A stretch of 64,000 nt of DNA, from the NCBI GenBank assembly GCA_029551395.1, contig JAKPFN010000007.1, forward strand, positions 1 through 64,000, given 5' to 3'. Position 1 is the stretch's first letter. Each line of letters begins with the position of its first letter. Shown here one piece after another: positions 1 through 7,591 of the stretch. This DNA comes from Armatimonadota bacterium. GTDB lineage: Bacteria > Armatimonadota > UBA5829 > DTLH01. A program made the translations under genes and the position numbers. The notes under the pieces were generated by a model that ran no database searches, was not told where the DNA came from, and saw only the letters and a list, made by a program, of their open reading frames with translations.

Positions 1-84
1 TCCCATACCGAACACGGAAGTTAAGCCCTCCAGGGCCGACGATACTTGAGAGGCAACTCTCCGGGAAAATAGGTCGTTGCCAGG
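1..84 (+). rRNA. rrf: 5S ribosomal RNA (3' part, incomplete)
   Basis: The sequence contains the conserved 5S core CCGAACACGGAAGTTAAG followed by the GGGCCGA and CTCCGGGAAA segments and the 3' strand ending in GGTCGTTGCCAGG. About 84 of the usual 115-120 nt are present; the 5' end lies outside the window. It presumably closes an rRNA operon, because a terminator follows ten bases later. Confidence 0.93.
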
Positions 85-93
85 ATTATATAC

Positions 94-125
94 AAAGGCC
101 CCAGCTAAATACTGGGGCCTTTTCT
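94..125 (+). terminator. Intrinsic terminator of the rRNA operon
   Basis: AAAGGCCCCAG and CTGGGGCCTTT form an 11-bp perfect stem around a 7-nt loop and end in a T run. It starts just after the 5S rRNA and should end the rRNA transcript. Confidence 0.9.
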
Positions 126-171
126 GCTTTGTCCCCTACCCTACTTGTCACACATACATAATTGGAGATAT

Positions 172-1110
172 TTAACCCATATCTCGCTGTAGAATACCAG
201 TCATGCAGTGGACCGAGCCGCCGCCTTTCATCAGCTCAGATACTTCTACCTCATGGCATTCAACATCGTGTTCCTCAAGCGCACGGCGCATTTTGGTGTT
301 TCCTGCAGGCATCAGCACACAGCTCGGAGCCAGCGGTACCATATTGATTGCCATAGTGGTTTCGGCTTCGTTCATATCCGGAAGGTCTATGATGGTAAAA
401 CCTCTATCTTTGAGTATGGAATAAGCCATGTACGACAACCTGGTTGGATATACAACAGCCTTCTTGCGGTCTATTATGCTCAGAACACCGTCTATATGCC
501 CACATCCGTAGGTAGTCTGAAAAATTACGGTATCTATGCCCATATCTTTCAGTGTTGTGGCTACCTGACGAGCTCCTGACTCGTTTGTGCGGATTCCAAT
601 GCCGATAAACACCAGCGATTCGTCTACGAACTCCAAATCTGCGCCTTCGAATATTCCATCAGAGTGGACACTCATTACCAGAGGTATGCCGAGATTAGCC
701 AGAGTCCGTGCTGCAAACTTTTCTTCACCAGCACGCGCGGCTGATGCCAAACGTGTCAATATAGCTCCTTCAGGAGTCATAACGAACAGGTCGCGCACGA
801 AGTAAAGATTGGGCGGCGCGTTCTCAGTGTTCTGCAGATAGTTGACTTCTATACCAAAGTCCCGGTACTTCTGTGCTAAACCCTCGTGTTGTTCCCTTGC
901 AAGCTTTGGATCTGGTAAAGCGTTCCAGAGAACAGGTTCCGGTCTATCGATGCCCTCTATTTCCGGTCCGGGCTTATGAAGCAGCACACGTCTTAGAGTC
1001 TTGTACTCCGAGTCGGCGCCACATTGTGTCCAGATAGTTCCAATTTCCTGTCTGCCCGTATCAGTACGCGCTTTCCAGAAATCACCGCCATGTGCTGAAT
1101 TAGGTTTCAT
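172..1110 (-). CDS. Amidinotransferase / arginine deiminase superfamily protein (DDAH-like)
   Basis: A 312-residue protein of the guanidine-modifying pentein superfamily (arginine deiminase, dimethylarginine dimethylaminohydrolase, amidinotransferases). Family landmarks are visible: NLYFVRD with Asp107, the FEGAD segment near residue 154, the catalytic His205 in GCGHIDG, and the nucleophilic Cys302 in GGGSVHCMTG near the C terminus. It therefore probably hydrolyses or transfers the amidino group of arginine or a methylated arginine; the exact substrate cannot be told from sequence. The ATG start is preceded by an AGGAGG ribosome site 4 nt upstream. It is transcribed toward the 5S rRNA, alone, from the promoter at 1158-1186. 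No ornithine carbamoyltransferase or carbamate kinase gene is beside it, so it is not a standard arc operon. Confidence 0.85.
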   Translation of the reverse strand: MKPNSAHGGDFWKARTDTGRQEIGTIWTQCGADSEYKTLRRVLLHKPGPEIEGIDRPEPVLWNALPDPKLAREQHEGLAQKYRDFGIEVNYLQNTENAPPNLYFVRDLFVMTPEGAILTRLASAARAGEEKFAARTLANLGIPLVMSVHSDGIFEGADLEFVDESLVFIGIGIRTNESGARQVATTLKDMGIDTVIFQTTYGCGHIDGVLSIIDRKKAVVYPTRLSYMAYSILKDRGFTIIDLPDMNEAETTMAINMVPLAPSCVLMPAGNTKMRRALEEHDVECHEVEVSELMKGGGSVHCMTGILQRDMG

Positions 1111-1157
1111 TTCGCCTCCTGTTATGTCGTTAATGGCCGGTTAATCAGCTCATCTGT

Positions 1158-1186
1158 ATTATATGCTACTACTCGATCACATTCAA
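1158..1186 (-). promoter_or_regulatory. Sigma70-type promoter for the amidinotransferase gene
   Basis: On the minus strand TTGAAT and TATAAT are separated by exactly 17 bp, about 50 bp upstream of the start codon at 1110. No other gene lies on this strand between them. Confidence 0.75.
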
Positions 1187-1298
1187 CACGATAAGTACCA
1201 AGTGGTGTAAAATCTACTTAAGAATGAGAAGCCAAGCAGGGATTTTAAGGTGATATTGACAGGTCACAGACTTAAACAGAATGATGTATAATAAATTT

Positions 1299-1333
1299 GG
1301 GGAGTCCAGGATGGTCAACGTGCCGGACTCCCC
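1299..1333 (-). terminator. Hairpin downstream of the Spy-like gene
   Basis: GGGGAGTCC and GGACTCCCC form a 9-bp stem 50 bp beyond the stop codon of the minus-strand gene at 1385-1939. On the minus strand it is followed by AAATTTATT rather than a clean T run, so termination strength is uncertain. Confidence 0.5.
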
Positions 1334-1384
1334 GGTTCGGGGCTCGCTTGTGTCAGCGATACTGATACATTTGTGTCGGGCCCC

Positions 1385-1939
1385 TTACTTTACTATCTTG
1401 ATGTCAGGAATCAGACACTCAGGCTCCTTTTCCATAAGCTCACGCAGTTTGGCCAACTGCTCTGGAGTCAGGATGGATCTGACCTGCATCCACTTGTCGA
1501 TTTCAGCGTTGATTACCGCCGCCTCGGCTTGCTCTGCATACATGACCTGAGTCTGGATCTGCTTCGGTGTCACCTGGTCAGCCAAAAGCACCTGTCTAAG
1601 GCGTTTTGACTCCTGTATTGCCTGTTCTTGAAGCTGCTGCGCAACCTCATCAGACTTAGACATAACATCGAGTATCTGCATCAACTGATCTTGAGTCAAC
1701 TCAAGCTCACCCATGCCAGTAAGAACAGGCATGTACTGAAGCTGAATGGCAGTAGCCGGACATGTTGAATCCGGTGCAAATAAAAACGCGCGCATCGAAG
1801 GCATCTTTCCATCGCTGCTGACAAATGCACCAGTCGTAACCACTGTCTGCCCTGTTGATACCGATTTCTGACTCCAAACTGCAGCCACTGTAACCAGCAT
1901 AGTGGATATTACTGCAAAAGCAATGATAACTCTCTTCAA
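1385..1939 (-). CDS. Secreted LTXXQ/Spy-like periplasmic protein
   Basis: A 184-residue protein with an N-terminal signal peptide (basic MKR, hydrophobic core to about residue 20, possible cleavage near VWSQ). The rest is predicted helical with glutamine-rich segments and two LT-x-x-Q motifs, LTQDQ and LTPEQLAKL, that mark the Spy/CpxP-type periplasmic chaperone-like proteins. Such proteins bind unfolded envelope proteins or sense metals; the role here is inferred only from this. The start is a TTG preceded by AAGGAGG 8 nt upstream. It is monocistronic. There is one Cys in the mid region and one near the C terminus, which could form a disulfide after export. Confidence 0.65.
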   Translation of the reverse strand: MKRVIIAFAVISTMLVTVAAVWSQKSVSTGQTVVTTGAFVSSDGKMPSMRAFLFAPDSTCPATAIQLQYMPVLTGMGELELTQDQLMQILDVMSKSDEVAQQLQEQAIQESKRLRQVLLADQVTPKQIQTQVMYAEQAEAAVINAEIDKWMQVRSILTPEQLAKLRELMEKEPECLIPDIKIVK

Positions 1940-2096
1940 TACTTTTACCTCCTTTCATCTCAAAATTCCGATTGCAGGAAAATTTGGTTACATTCTTTTC
2001 CTGTTACAATTCTTGGACAGAAAAGGAGTGCGATGTGTTAACGCGTAAAACCGGAAAGAATGATTCTTTCTGATGCGGGTTAAAATTGATAACGAG

Positions 2097-2125
2097 GCGT
2101 CGGCGCAAAAGGCGTGCGCCGACGC
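2097..2125. repeat. Dispersed hairpin repeat, copy 1
   Basis: GCGTCGGCGC and GCGCCGACGC form a perfect 10-bp stem around a 9-nt loop. The same arms occur at 38845-38873 and 41868-41894, so this is a dispersed intergenic element. It directly abuts the 16-bp tandem array that follows. Confidence 0.8.
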
Positions 2126-2220
2126 ATATAATGGCCAACGCATATAGTAGCCAATGCATATAATAGTCGATGTATATAATAGCCGACGCTATGATATAAG
2201 CTGGCGCATATAAGAATCAT
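2123..2220. repeat. Degenerate 16-bp tandem repeat array
   Basis: Six units: four of 16 bp starting at 2123, 2139, 2155 and 2171, one of 18 bp at 2187, and one of 16 bp at 2205. The unit is close to YGYATATAATRGYCRA. Several units contain TATAAT, the -10 hexamer. The array fills the non-coding stretch 1940-2394 between two divergent genes; the rest of that stretch shows no gene. Confidence 0.75.
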
Positions 2221-2394
2221 ACTGAATCTCTTTTCCTGTTTTCTCTATTTCAAATTTTCCGCGTCTCTTCTATCCTGATGAAAATTGCCCTATGCAACCC
2301 CTTCGTCTGCTTCGTTGACACCAGATTACACCAATGCTATCCTAAGACCGGCAGTAACAATCGGCCATTATCGATACAATCCTTATCTCTAGAA

Positions 2395-3573
2395 ATGGCA
2401 CGGATGTCGAACAAAAAAAATAGGATATTAGCTAAATACTGTCAAATACTGTTTATCAGCGGGCTGTTTTTAATGCTCAGTTTTGAGACTGATGGCCCAA
2501 TAACACGGACTGCGGCTGTCAGACCGGCAGGAGCAGCAGAGCAGCCTAAGATAGAACTCCTGTGGAAACGGACTATTGGTATTCCAGTATCATTGTCCGG
2601 TTCCACTGACGGACGGTTTATCGTTACAGTTGGTGAACAGGGAGTTGTCCGTTGTTTTGGAGAAGATGGAAAGGTCGTCTGGAAAGTAGAAATCCCATCT
2701 GTTGACCGAGCAGTAGTAGCTTCGGATGGTTCAGCCCTTCTCTATTCATTCCTGAACCCACTATACACTACCGTATATTTTATAGCGCCTGATGGAACTG
2801 TATTATGGAAGCACGAGGTGGAAGGAGCTGTCTGGATTGCAGCAGCCTCCACAGAAACCGGTCAGTTTGCCGTTGGAACCGGCGAGGCTTACTGCTACAT
2901 CTACACTGTAACAAAGGATAAGCACCGTTACAAACGATGGAAAATCCCCGGCGCGCCTTGTTCCATGCGGTTTTTAACTGCCGATTCGCTTTTGATAGGA
3001 ACATGGCAGGAATCGGGAACTGGAAGATTTCAGATTAATGGCAAAAAGATTGCCTGGCATAACGGCAAAGGTGACAGGCTGTACTCAGTAGACCTGTCTG
3101 CAACCAATAGCCACAGCCTGATATTAGCACGACCTAATCGCCGCGCACCTGAAGGAACAGTCTATGTTCAAACAGCAAGACTGGAGCCTGTTTGGGAGAA
3201 GGAATTCCCTGTCTACAACCTCACTGCTGATGTCTCGCCATCCGGTGAATATGTCGCTGTAGGATACCAACGGATGCTTACCCGAAAAGATGAGGAAATC
3301 CTGGAAAACCGGATAGCGCTTTACGATAAAAAAGGTAAACAGCTTTGGGAAAAAGGCGGAATGTTTGCTGATTGGGATCTCCTGCAAATGTGCTCATCTG
3401 GCCGAGTGCTAGTCCACGATTCAGCCCATATTTACTGCCTTGACCAGTATGGAAAAGTGCTTCTGCGAAAAAAACTTCCAGCCACAGTCCGCAAATTCGC
3501 CCGAATCCACACAAGAGACAGAATAGCAATCTCGTGTGGAGATGGACAGTTGTGCGTGTTTTCCATAAAATAA
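2395..3573 (+). CDS. Membrane-anchored or secreted PQQ-like beta-propeller protein
   Basis: About 392 residues from the ATG at 2395 (an in-frame ATG follows at 2404). The longer reading from 2278 adds a stretch without signal character and is less likely. No good ribosome site is visible at any of these starts. A hydrophobic segment at about residues 11-27 acts as a signal peptide or anchor. The rest consists of beta-propeller blades with the repeated pattern of a hydrophobic strand, then G-x-V/L plus DGK-x-x-W: CFGEDGKVVWKVE, APDGTVLWKHE, YDKKGKQLWEK and CLDQYGKVLLRK. This resembles PQQ-like/WD40-like repeat proteins that act as scaffolds; no catalytic residues are recognisable. Function unknown. 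Confidence 0.7.
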   Translation: MARMSNKKNRILAKYCQILFISGLFLMLSFETDGPITRTAAVRPAGAAEQPKIELLWKRTIGIPVSLSGSTDGRFIVTVGEQGVVRCFGEDGKVVWKVEIPSVDRAVVASDGSALLYSFLNPLYTTVYFIAPDGTVLWKHEVEGAVWIAAASTETGQFAVGTGEAYCYIYTVTKDKHRYKRWKIPGAPCSMRFLTADSLLIGTWQESGTGRFQINGKKIAWHNGKGDRLYSVDLSATNSHSLILARPNRRAPEGTVYVQTARLEPVWEKEFPVYNLTADVSPSGEYVAVGYQRMLTRKDEEILENRIALYDKKGKQLWEKGGMFADWDLLQMCSSGRVLVHDSAHIYCLDQYGKVLLRKKLPATVRKFARIHTRDRIAISCGDGQLCVFSIK

Positions 3574-3669
3574 CCTCTTACACCTCAACCAGCCTCCAGC
3601 TAACTGCATACTCCGCCAATAATCTAATACAGCTTTCTTATCTCAATCTGTACAGGCGTGATATAATCT

Positions 3670-4581
3670 ATGCAGCCAATAATCTCCATAACGAATTTAA
3701 CAAAAGTCTACAAGCTAAAACGAGGCGGCAGAAAAACTGCAGTCGATTCACTGACATTTGAAGTCAGACCAGGAGAAATCTTTGGGTTCCTTGGTCCAAA
3801 TGGCGCTGGTAAGACTACCACCATTAAGATGCTCCTGGGATTCATCCAGCCAACTGCAGGAAGTGCAGAGATTTCCGGTATTTCTGTTGAAAACCCTCAA
3901 GCCCGAATTAATGTCGGCTATCTTCCCGAACAGCCCTATTTTTATAAGTTCATGACTCCAAGAGAGATTGTCGCAATGCATTCAAGCCTGGCAGGAGTGC
4001 CCAGGCAAGACCGCAGAACACAGATAGAGCAGGTCATCGAACTTGTGGGGCTTGGAGAACTGGCTTCTACACCAATATCAAAGCTATCGAAAGGGCAAGT
4101 CCAGCGTGTCGGACTGGCACAGTCTCTTGTCGGCAATCCCCAGGTGTTGATACTTGATGAACCTGCTTCAGGGCTTGATCCGCTGGGCCGAAGGCAAATT
4201 CGAGACTTATTAATCAGCCAACGAGAGACTGGTAAGACGATTTTCCTCAGCTCTCATCTTCTGTCTGAAATAGAGACCGTCTGCGACCGCGTGGCAGTGC
4301 TTGCTAAAGGCAAATTGATGGCAATTGGGACTCCTGAAGAGATAAAACAGGGAGGTACCAGAACAACGGTTACTACCACTGAACTGACACCTGAGATAAT
4401 GTCAGAAATCAAAGCAGCAGGCGGGACTACGCACCGTATTGAAGGTGAGACTGTAATAACAATCAATACAGATGAAGTATTCACCGTTATAGATTCCCTA
4501 AGAAAAGCCGGACTTCCGCTTCTCGCGGTTACTCCTGAGCAAGAGAGCCTGGAAGAAGCATTTTTAAGGCTTGCAGCGTAA
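3670..4581 (+). CDS. ABC transporter ATP-binding protein
   Basis: A 303-residue ATPase of the ABC-2 (DrrA/CcmA-like) export type. Walker A is GPNGAGKTT (residues 42-50), the signature is LSKGQ (139-143), Walker B is VLILDEP (159-165), and an H-loop histidine lies in LSSHLLSE. The C-terminal 80 residues form the small accessory domain typical of these exporters. It is the first gene of a four-gene operon with the permease at 4600, a small membrane protein at 5366 and a TPR protein at 5560. The substrate is unknown. No ribosome site is seen, and a TGATATAAT extended -10 element ends two bases before the ATG, so the message may be nearly leaderless. Confidence 0.9.
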   Translation: MQPIISITNLTKVYKLKRGGRKTAVDSLTFEVRPGEIFGFLGPNGAGKTTTIKMLLGFIQPTAGSAEISGISVENPQARINVGYLPEQPYFYKFMTPREIVAMHSSLAGVPRQDRRTQIEQVIELVGLGELASTPISKLSKGQVQRVGLAQSLVGNPQVLILDEPASGLDPLGRRQIRDLLISQRETGKTIFLSSHLLSEIETVCDRVAVLAKGKLMAIGTPEEIKQGGTRTTVTTTELTPEIMSEIKAAGGTTHRIEGETVITINTDEVFTVIDSLRKAGLPLLAVTPEQESLEEAFLRLAA

Positions 4582-4599
4582 TGTGCAGGTGGAGTTGAT

Positions 4600-5364
4600 A
4601 TGTCAAGCGTTCTGATTATTGCAAAAACTACGATGCTGGAAAATGCCCGGAAGCAGGTGTTCCATGTGGTGACTCTGCTGACCCTAACAGTAGTATGCGC
4701 TTCCGTGCTTTTATCCGTATTTACGCTTGGAGTGCAGGTAAAAATCCTGAAAGACCTTTGTATGACGAGCATCCTGTTTTGCGGCGGCATATTGGCTGTT
4801 GCGCTTGCATCAACAGCGCTTCCGAGTGAGATTGAAACCAGGACATGCTACCCGGTGCTGGCAAGGCCAATAACTCGCACGCAGCATATTCTTGGAAAGT
4901 ATCTGGGGACTATCTCTACTGTCTATCTAGGTCTGGCAGTGATTGGGATAGCATTCGCAGTGCTGCTTGCTGCAAGAAGTGCGCTCGATGGATTGTTGAT
5001 TCTAGCGCTTGTATACGCACTGCTCGAAGTAGCGCTAGTTGCGGCTGTTGCGTTCTGCTTGTCCGTGTTTTCTACCCCTGCTGTGGCTGTGATGATATCA
5101 CTGCTTGTATTCATTGCAGGTTCAGTTAAAATCGGCTATTTCAGCCACCTGGTCAATGGGATAAGCAATCCGGTTATAAAGGGTGCAGGACTGTTTATAT
5201 ACCATCTAATCCCCAATCTGGAATCGTTCAACTTCAAGGATGCGCTTGTCCATCAACTGCCAGTGCCTGAAGCATATCTGGCACAGGTAGCTATCTATGG
5301 GGTTTGCTACACTGCATTTATGCTTACCGTAGCGACGGCTGCATTTGCAAAGAAGGAGTTGTAG
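4600..5364 (+). CDS. ABC-2 type transporter permease
   Basis: A 254-residue integral membrane protein with about six hydrophobic segments: residues 20-45, 52-68, 103-125, 130-150, 155-175 and 225-248. It begins with a short cytoplasmic helix (AKTTMLENARKQ), as in ABC-2/NatB-type permeases. It lies 18 bp behind the ATPase gene and must be its membrane partner. The stretch LPSEIETRTCYPVLARPITR between the second and third segments is typical of these permeases, where a cytoplasmic coupling segment meets the ATPase. Confidence 0.82.
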   Translation: MSSVLIIAKTTMLENARKQVFHVVTLLTLTVVCASVLLSVFTLGVQVKILKDLCMTSILFCGGILAVALASTALPSEIETRTCYPVLARPITRTQHILGKYLGTISTVYLGLAVIGIAFAVLLAARSALDGLLILALVYALLEVALVAAVAFCLSVFSTPAVAVMISLLVFIAGSVKIGYFSHLVNGISNPVIKGAGLFIYHLIPNLESFNFKDALVHQLPVPEAYLAQVAIYGVCYTAFMLTVATAAFAKKEL

Positions 5365-5365
5365 C

Positions 5366-5569
5366 ATGCGGAGGATGGTTTGGCTGTGGCTGGCGTTCTG
5401 TACATCGCCGGTTGTGGCTCATTCTGAAGAGATTCTGGGGCATCATTGGGCTTCACGGCAGTACTGGTCTGAAATGCTGCTGCAGCAGATACTTATTCTG
5501 GTTGCTGTAACAACCGCAGTTGTCATCGATGTAGTTCTCAGGCTTCGGAGGGCACGTAGATGCGGATAA
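5366..5569 (+). CDS. Small membrane protein of the ABC operon
   Basis: A 67-residue protein starting at an ATG with AAGGAG 7 nt upstream, one base after the permease stop codon. It has a signal-like N terminus (VWLWLAFC) and a transmembrane segment at about residues 40-61 followed by the basic tail RLRRARRCG. Its end overlaps the next start within ATGCGGATAA, which shows translational coupling. No family recognised; it probably helps the transporter. Confidence 0.6.
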   Translation: MRRMVWLWLAFCTSPVVAHSEEILGHHWASRQYWSEMLLQQILILVAVTTAVVIDVVLRLRRARRCG

Positions 5570-6156
5570 TTACAATCATCCTTATGGTCATCCTGTTTGC
5601 AGGAATGGGGCTACTGGATTCATCCATCAAGCAGAATAAACCAGCTTCAAACGTGAAAAACTCCGCTCTGGCTGCTCTTGGTGGAGAGTTCCGCACGGTA
5701 TTTGCTAACCTTCTCTGGATTAAAGCAGAAAAATACCATCATGAGTATATAGTCAATAATGGTGATTGGACACAGAATACCGATGTTCTCGGGCTTGATA
5801 AGTTAATCACCAAACTTGACCCTCATTTTGTGGAAGCCTATGCAGCCGGAGCACGTATGCTGATAGGAATGAACAAGCCGGATGAAGCTCGAGACTACCT
5901 GAAAGAGGGCATTACGAACAATCCCAATTCAATGATGCTCCACGACGAACTCGGCACTATGGCTGCAAGGCATCTGAGGGACTACAAATGCTCGCTCTTT
6001 CACCTGAAACGAGCTTATATTCTAGCTGATGACAATTGGGATAAAAGACGGCTGCGAAAGTTGATCAATACAGTAGAGGAGATGGCCAGGGAAGAATCTG
6101 GCGAATCAAAAAGCGCTGAAGCTAAACCTGAAGATTCTTCCATCGCCCCAATTTGA
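5560..6156 (+). CDS. Membrane-anchored TPR-like protein
   Basis: A 198-residue protein with an N-terminal hydrophobic segment (residues 3-20), then helical repeats in which FVEAYAAGARMLIGMNKPD and LHDELGTMAA fit the tetratricopeptide pattern. It closes the ABC transporter operon with an overlapping start. The last 35 bp overlap the 3' end of the convergent MATE gene. Probably a periplasmic or membrane-side scaffold for the transporter; no catalytic motif is seen. Confidence 0.6.
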   Translation: MRIITIILMVILFAGMGLLDSSIKQNKPASNVKNSALAALGGEFRTVFANLLWIKAEKYHHEYIVNNGDWTQNTDVLGLDKLITKLDPHFVEAYAAGARMLIGMNKPDEARDYLKEGITNNPNSMMLHDELGTMAARHLRDYKCSLFHLKRAYILADDNWDKRRLRKLINTVEEMAREESGESKSAEAKPEDSSIAPI

Positions 6157-7567
6157 ACCATCCGGCAATCAGAACTCCATAAAGGAACGTTGTAAACGCC
6201 ATTGCAATCCAAGCGCCGGTTGTTCCCATTGCCAGATGTATTGCCAAAAACCATGCTAAAGGCAGCCGCATGACCCAACTGGTAAGAAACTCGACAACTG
6301 TGGGCATACGGGTATCGCCTGCGCCTTGCAGTGCCCCAGTAAGCACCATAGCAACCGCCAGGAAAGGCTCAAAAACACCGTTTATCCTCAGGTAGCTGGC
6401 AATCTGTCCGATGACTGATTCATTAGTCGAGAACATCATTGCAAGCTGCCTTGGGATTACAAGAAAAGCAATTGCCACAACCGACATTATGGCAACAGCC
6501 TGCCACATCGCCATCCAGGCAGCATGCTCTGCTCTTTTTGGTTTACCTGCACCCAAATTCTGACCAACAAGAGGAGCAGCGGCTATGCTGTAAGCTGTAC
6601 CAGGCATAAACGCTGTAGACTCGATAGCAATCCCCACTGTAAGCGCGGCCTGTGCATCCGCAGCATTCGGAAGCAGAGACAGCACCTTGATATACGCTGC
6701 GAATCCTGTTGACCACATCAAGTTCTGCAGAACAGCAGGCCAACCGATGTTCATTATCCTTGCAAACCACCCGAAATGCGGCTTCAAATGTGCAATAGAG
6801 TTCCTCAAGACAGACTTCTTGAGGAATATGAGTATCACCAGGAAGGCGCAGAGATGAGAAACTCCGGTAGCAATAGCTGCGCCAAGTATGCCGATTGCTG
6901 GAATACGAGGCATAACCTGGTGTCCCCACACATAAACAGGGTCGTGTCCGAAAATTAGCAGCCAGTCCAGAAGAATATTCACTGAAACAAGCACAGCTCC
7001 AGTGTAAAGCGGGCTTTTTGCATCTCCTGCGCTCCTGAGTGCCGTTTGAATCGTCATGCGAAGAAACATAATCGGCGAGAACATCGCAAGAACTTTTAGA
7101 TAGATAGCTGCATACGGCACTACATCCTTGTTTGCGCCTGCAAAAGCAACAATAGTGTCTGTAAAGAGTATGAGTGGTATAGCTGTCAGGATGGCGGCAG
7201 CTACGGATAACACAAGAGACTGTCCGGTAGCTTCATCGGCATCATTGTTCTCTTCTGCACCGAGAAATCTGGAGACAAGAGCAGCAGTACCGGCCGTAAC
7301 CCCGAACATAACCGACTGCTGGGTCATCATTATGACTCCACCGACACCAACTGCTGCAAGTGCCGGAGCAGCATCCTCTATCCTTCCCAGGAACGCGCGG
7401 TTTATCAAGTTGTAAGCAGTGAAGAATAATGTATTGATAATCGTCGGCCATGCTAAAAACCACACGGCCTTAGATATCCTGCCTGAAACTATCAGTTCGC
7501 TGGCTGGATCGCGGTGTTTCTGTTCTTGTTTATCGATATTTACTTCTTCGCAGGCAGGAGTGTCCAT
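6122..7567 (-). CDS. MATE family efflux transporter (third gene of triplet)
   Basis: A 481-residue protein with twelve hydrophobic segments in two similar halves, as in the multidrug and toxin extrusion (MATE) family, NorM/DinF type. These export cationic drugs or metabolites using Na+ or H+ gradients. The family pattern is clear in AWPTIINTLFFTAYNLINR near the start, LVSRFLGAEE, and GALQGAGDTRMPT in the second half. It lies 24 bp after the preceding MATE gene and is transcribed from the leader at 10.4-10.5 kb. Its C terminus (WFKLGRWKNLQV) matches the ends of the other two copies, so the 35-bp overlap with the convergent TPR gene is genuine. Confidence 0.92.
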   Translation of the reverse strand: MDTPACEEVNIDKQEQKHRDPASELIVSGRISKAVWFLAWPTIINTLFFTAYNLINRAFLGRIEDAAPALAAVGVGGVIMMTQQSVMFGVTAGTAALVSRFLGAEENNDADEATGQSLVLSVAAAILTAIPLILFTDTIVAFAGANKDVVPYAAIYLKVLAMFSPIMFLRMTIQTALRSAGDAKSPLYTGAVLVSVNILLDWLLIFGHDPVYVWGHQVMPRIPAIGILGAAIATGVSHLCAFLVILIFLKKSVLRNSIAHLKPHFGWFARIMNIGWPAVLQNLMWSTGFAAYIKVLSLLPNAADAQAALTVGIAIESTAFMPGTAYSIAAAPLVGQNLGAGKPKRAEHAAWMAMWQAVAIMSVVAIAFLVIPRQLAMMFSTNESVIGQIASYLRINGVFEPFLAVAMVLTGALQGAGDTRMPTVVEFLTSWVMRLPLAWFLAIHLAMGTTGAWIAMAFTTFLYGVLIAGWFKLGRWKNLQV

Positions 7568-7591
7568 AGAAATAATATTTTACCAAATGCG

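Noticed and set aside
1256-1293. TTGACA followed by TATAAT upstream of the Spy-like gene region on the plus strand
   Set aside because: The two hexamers are about 25 bp apart, far from 17, and no plus-strand gene follows.
2123-2220. CRISPR array
   Set aside because: Units are contiguous and 16 bp long without spacers, and no cas genes lie nearby.
2278-2394. Longer N terminus of the beta-propeller protein
   Set aside because: The extra 39 residues precede the signal-like hydrophobic segment, have several Cys and no ribosome site; the ATG at 2395 is preferred.
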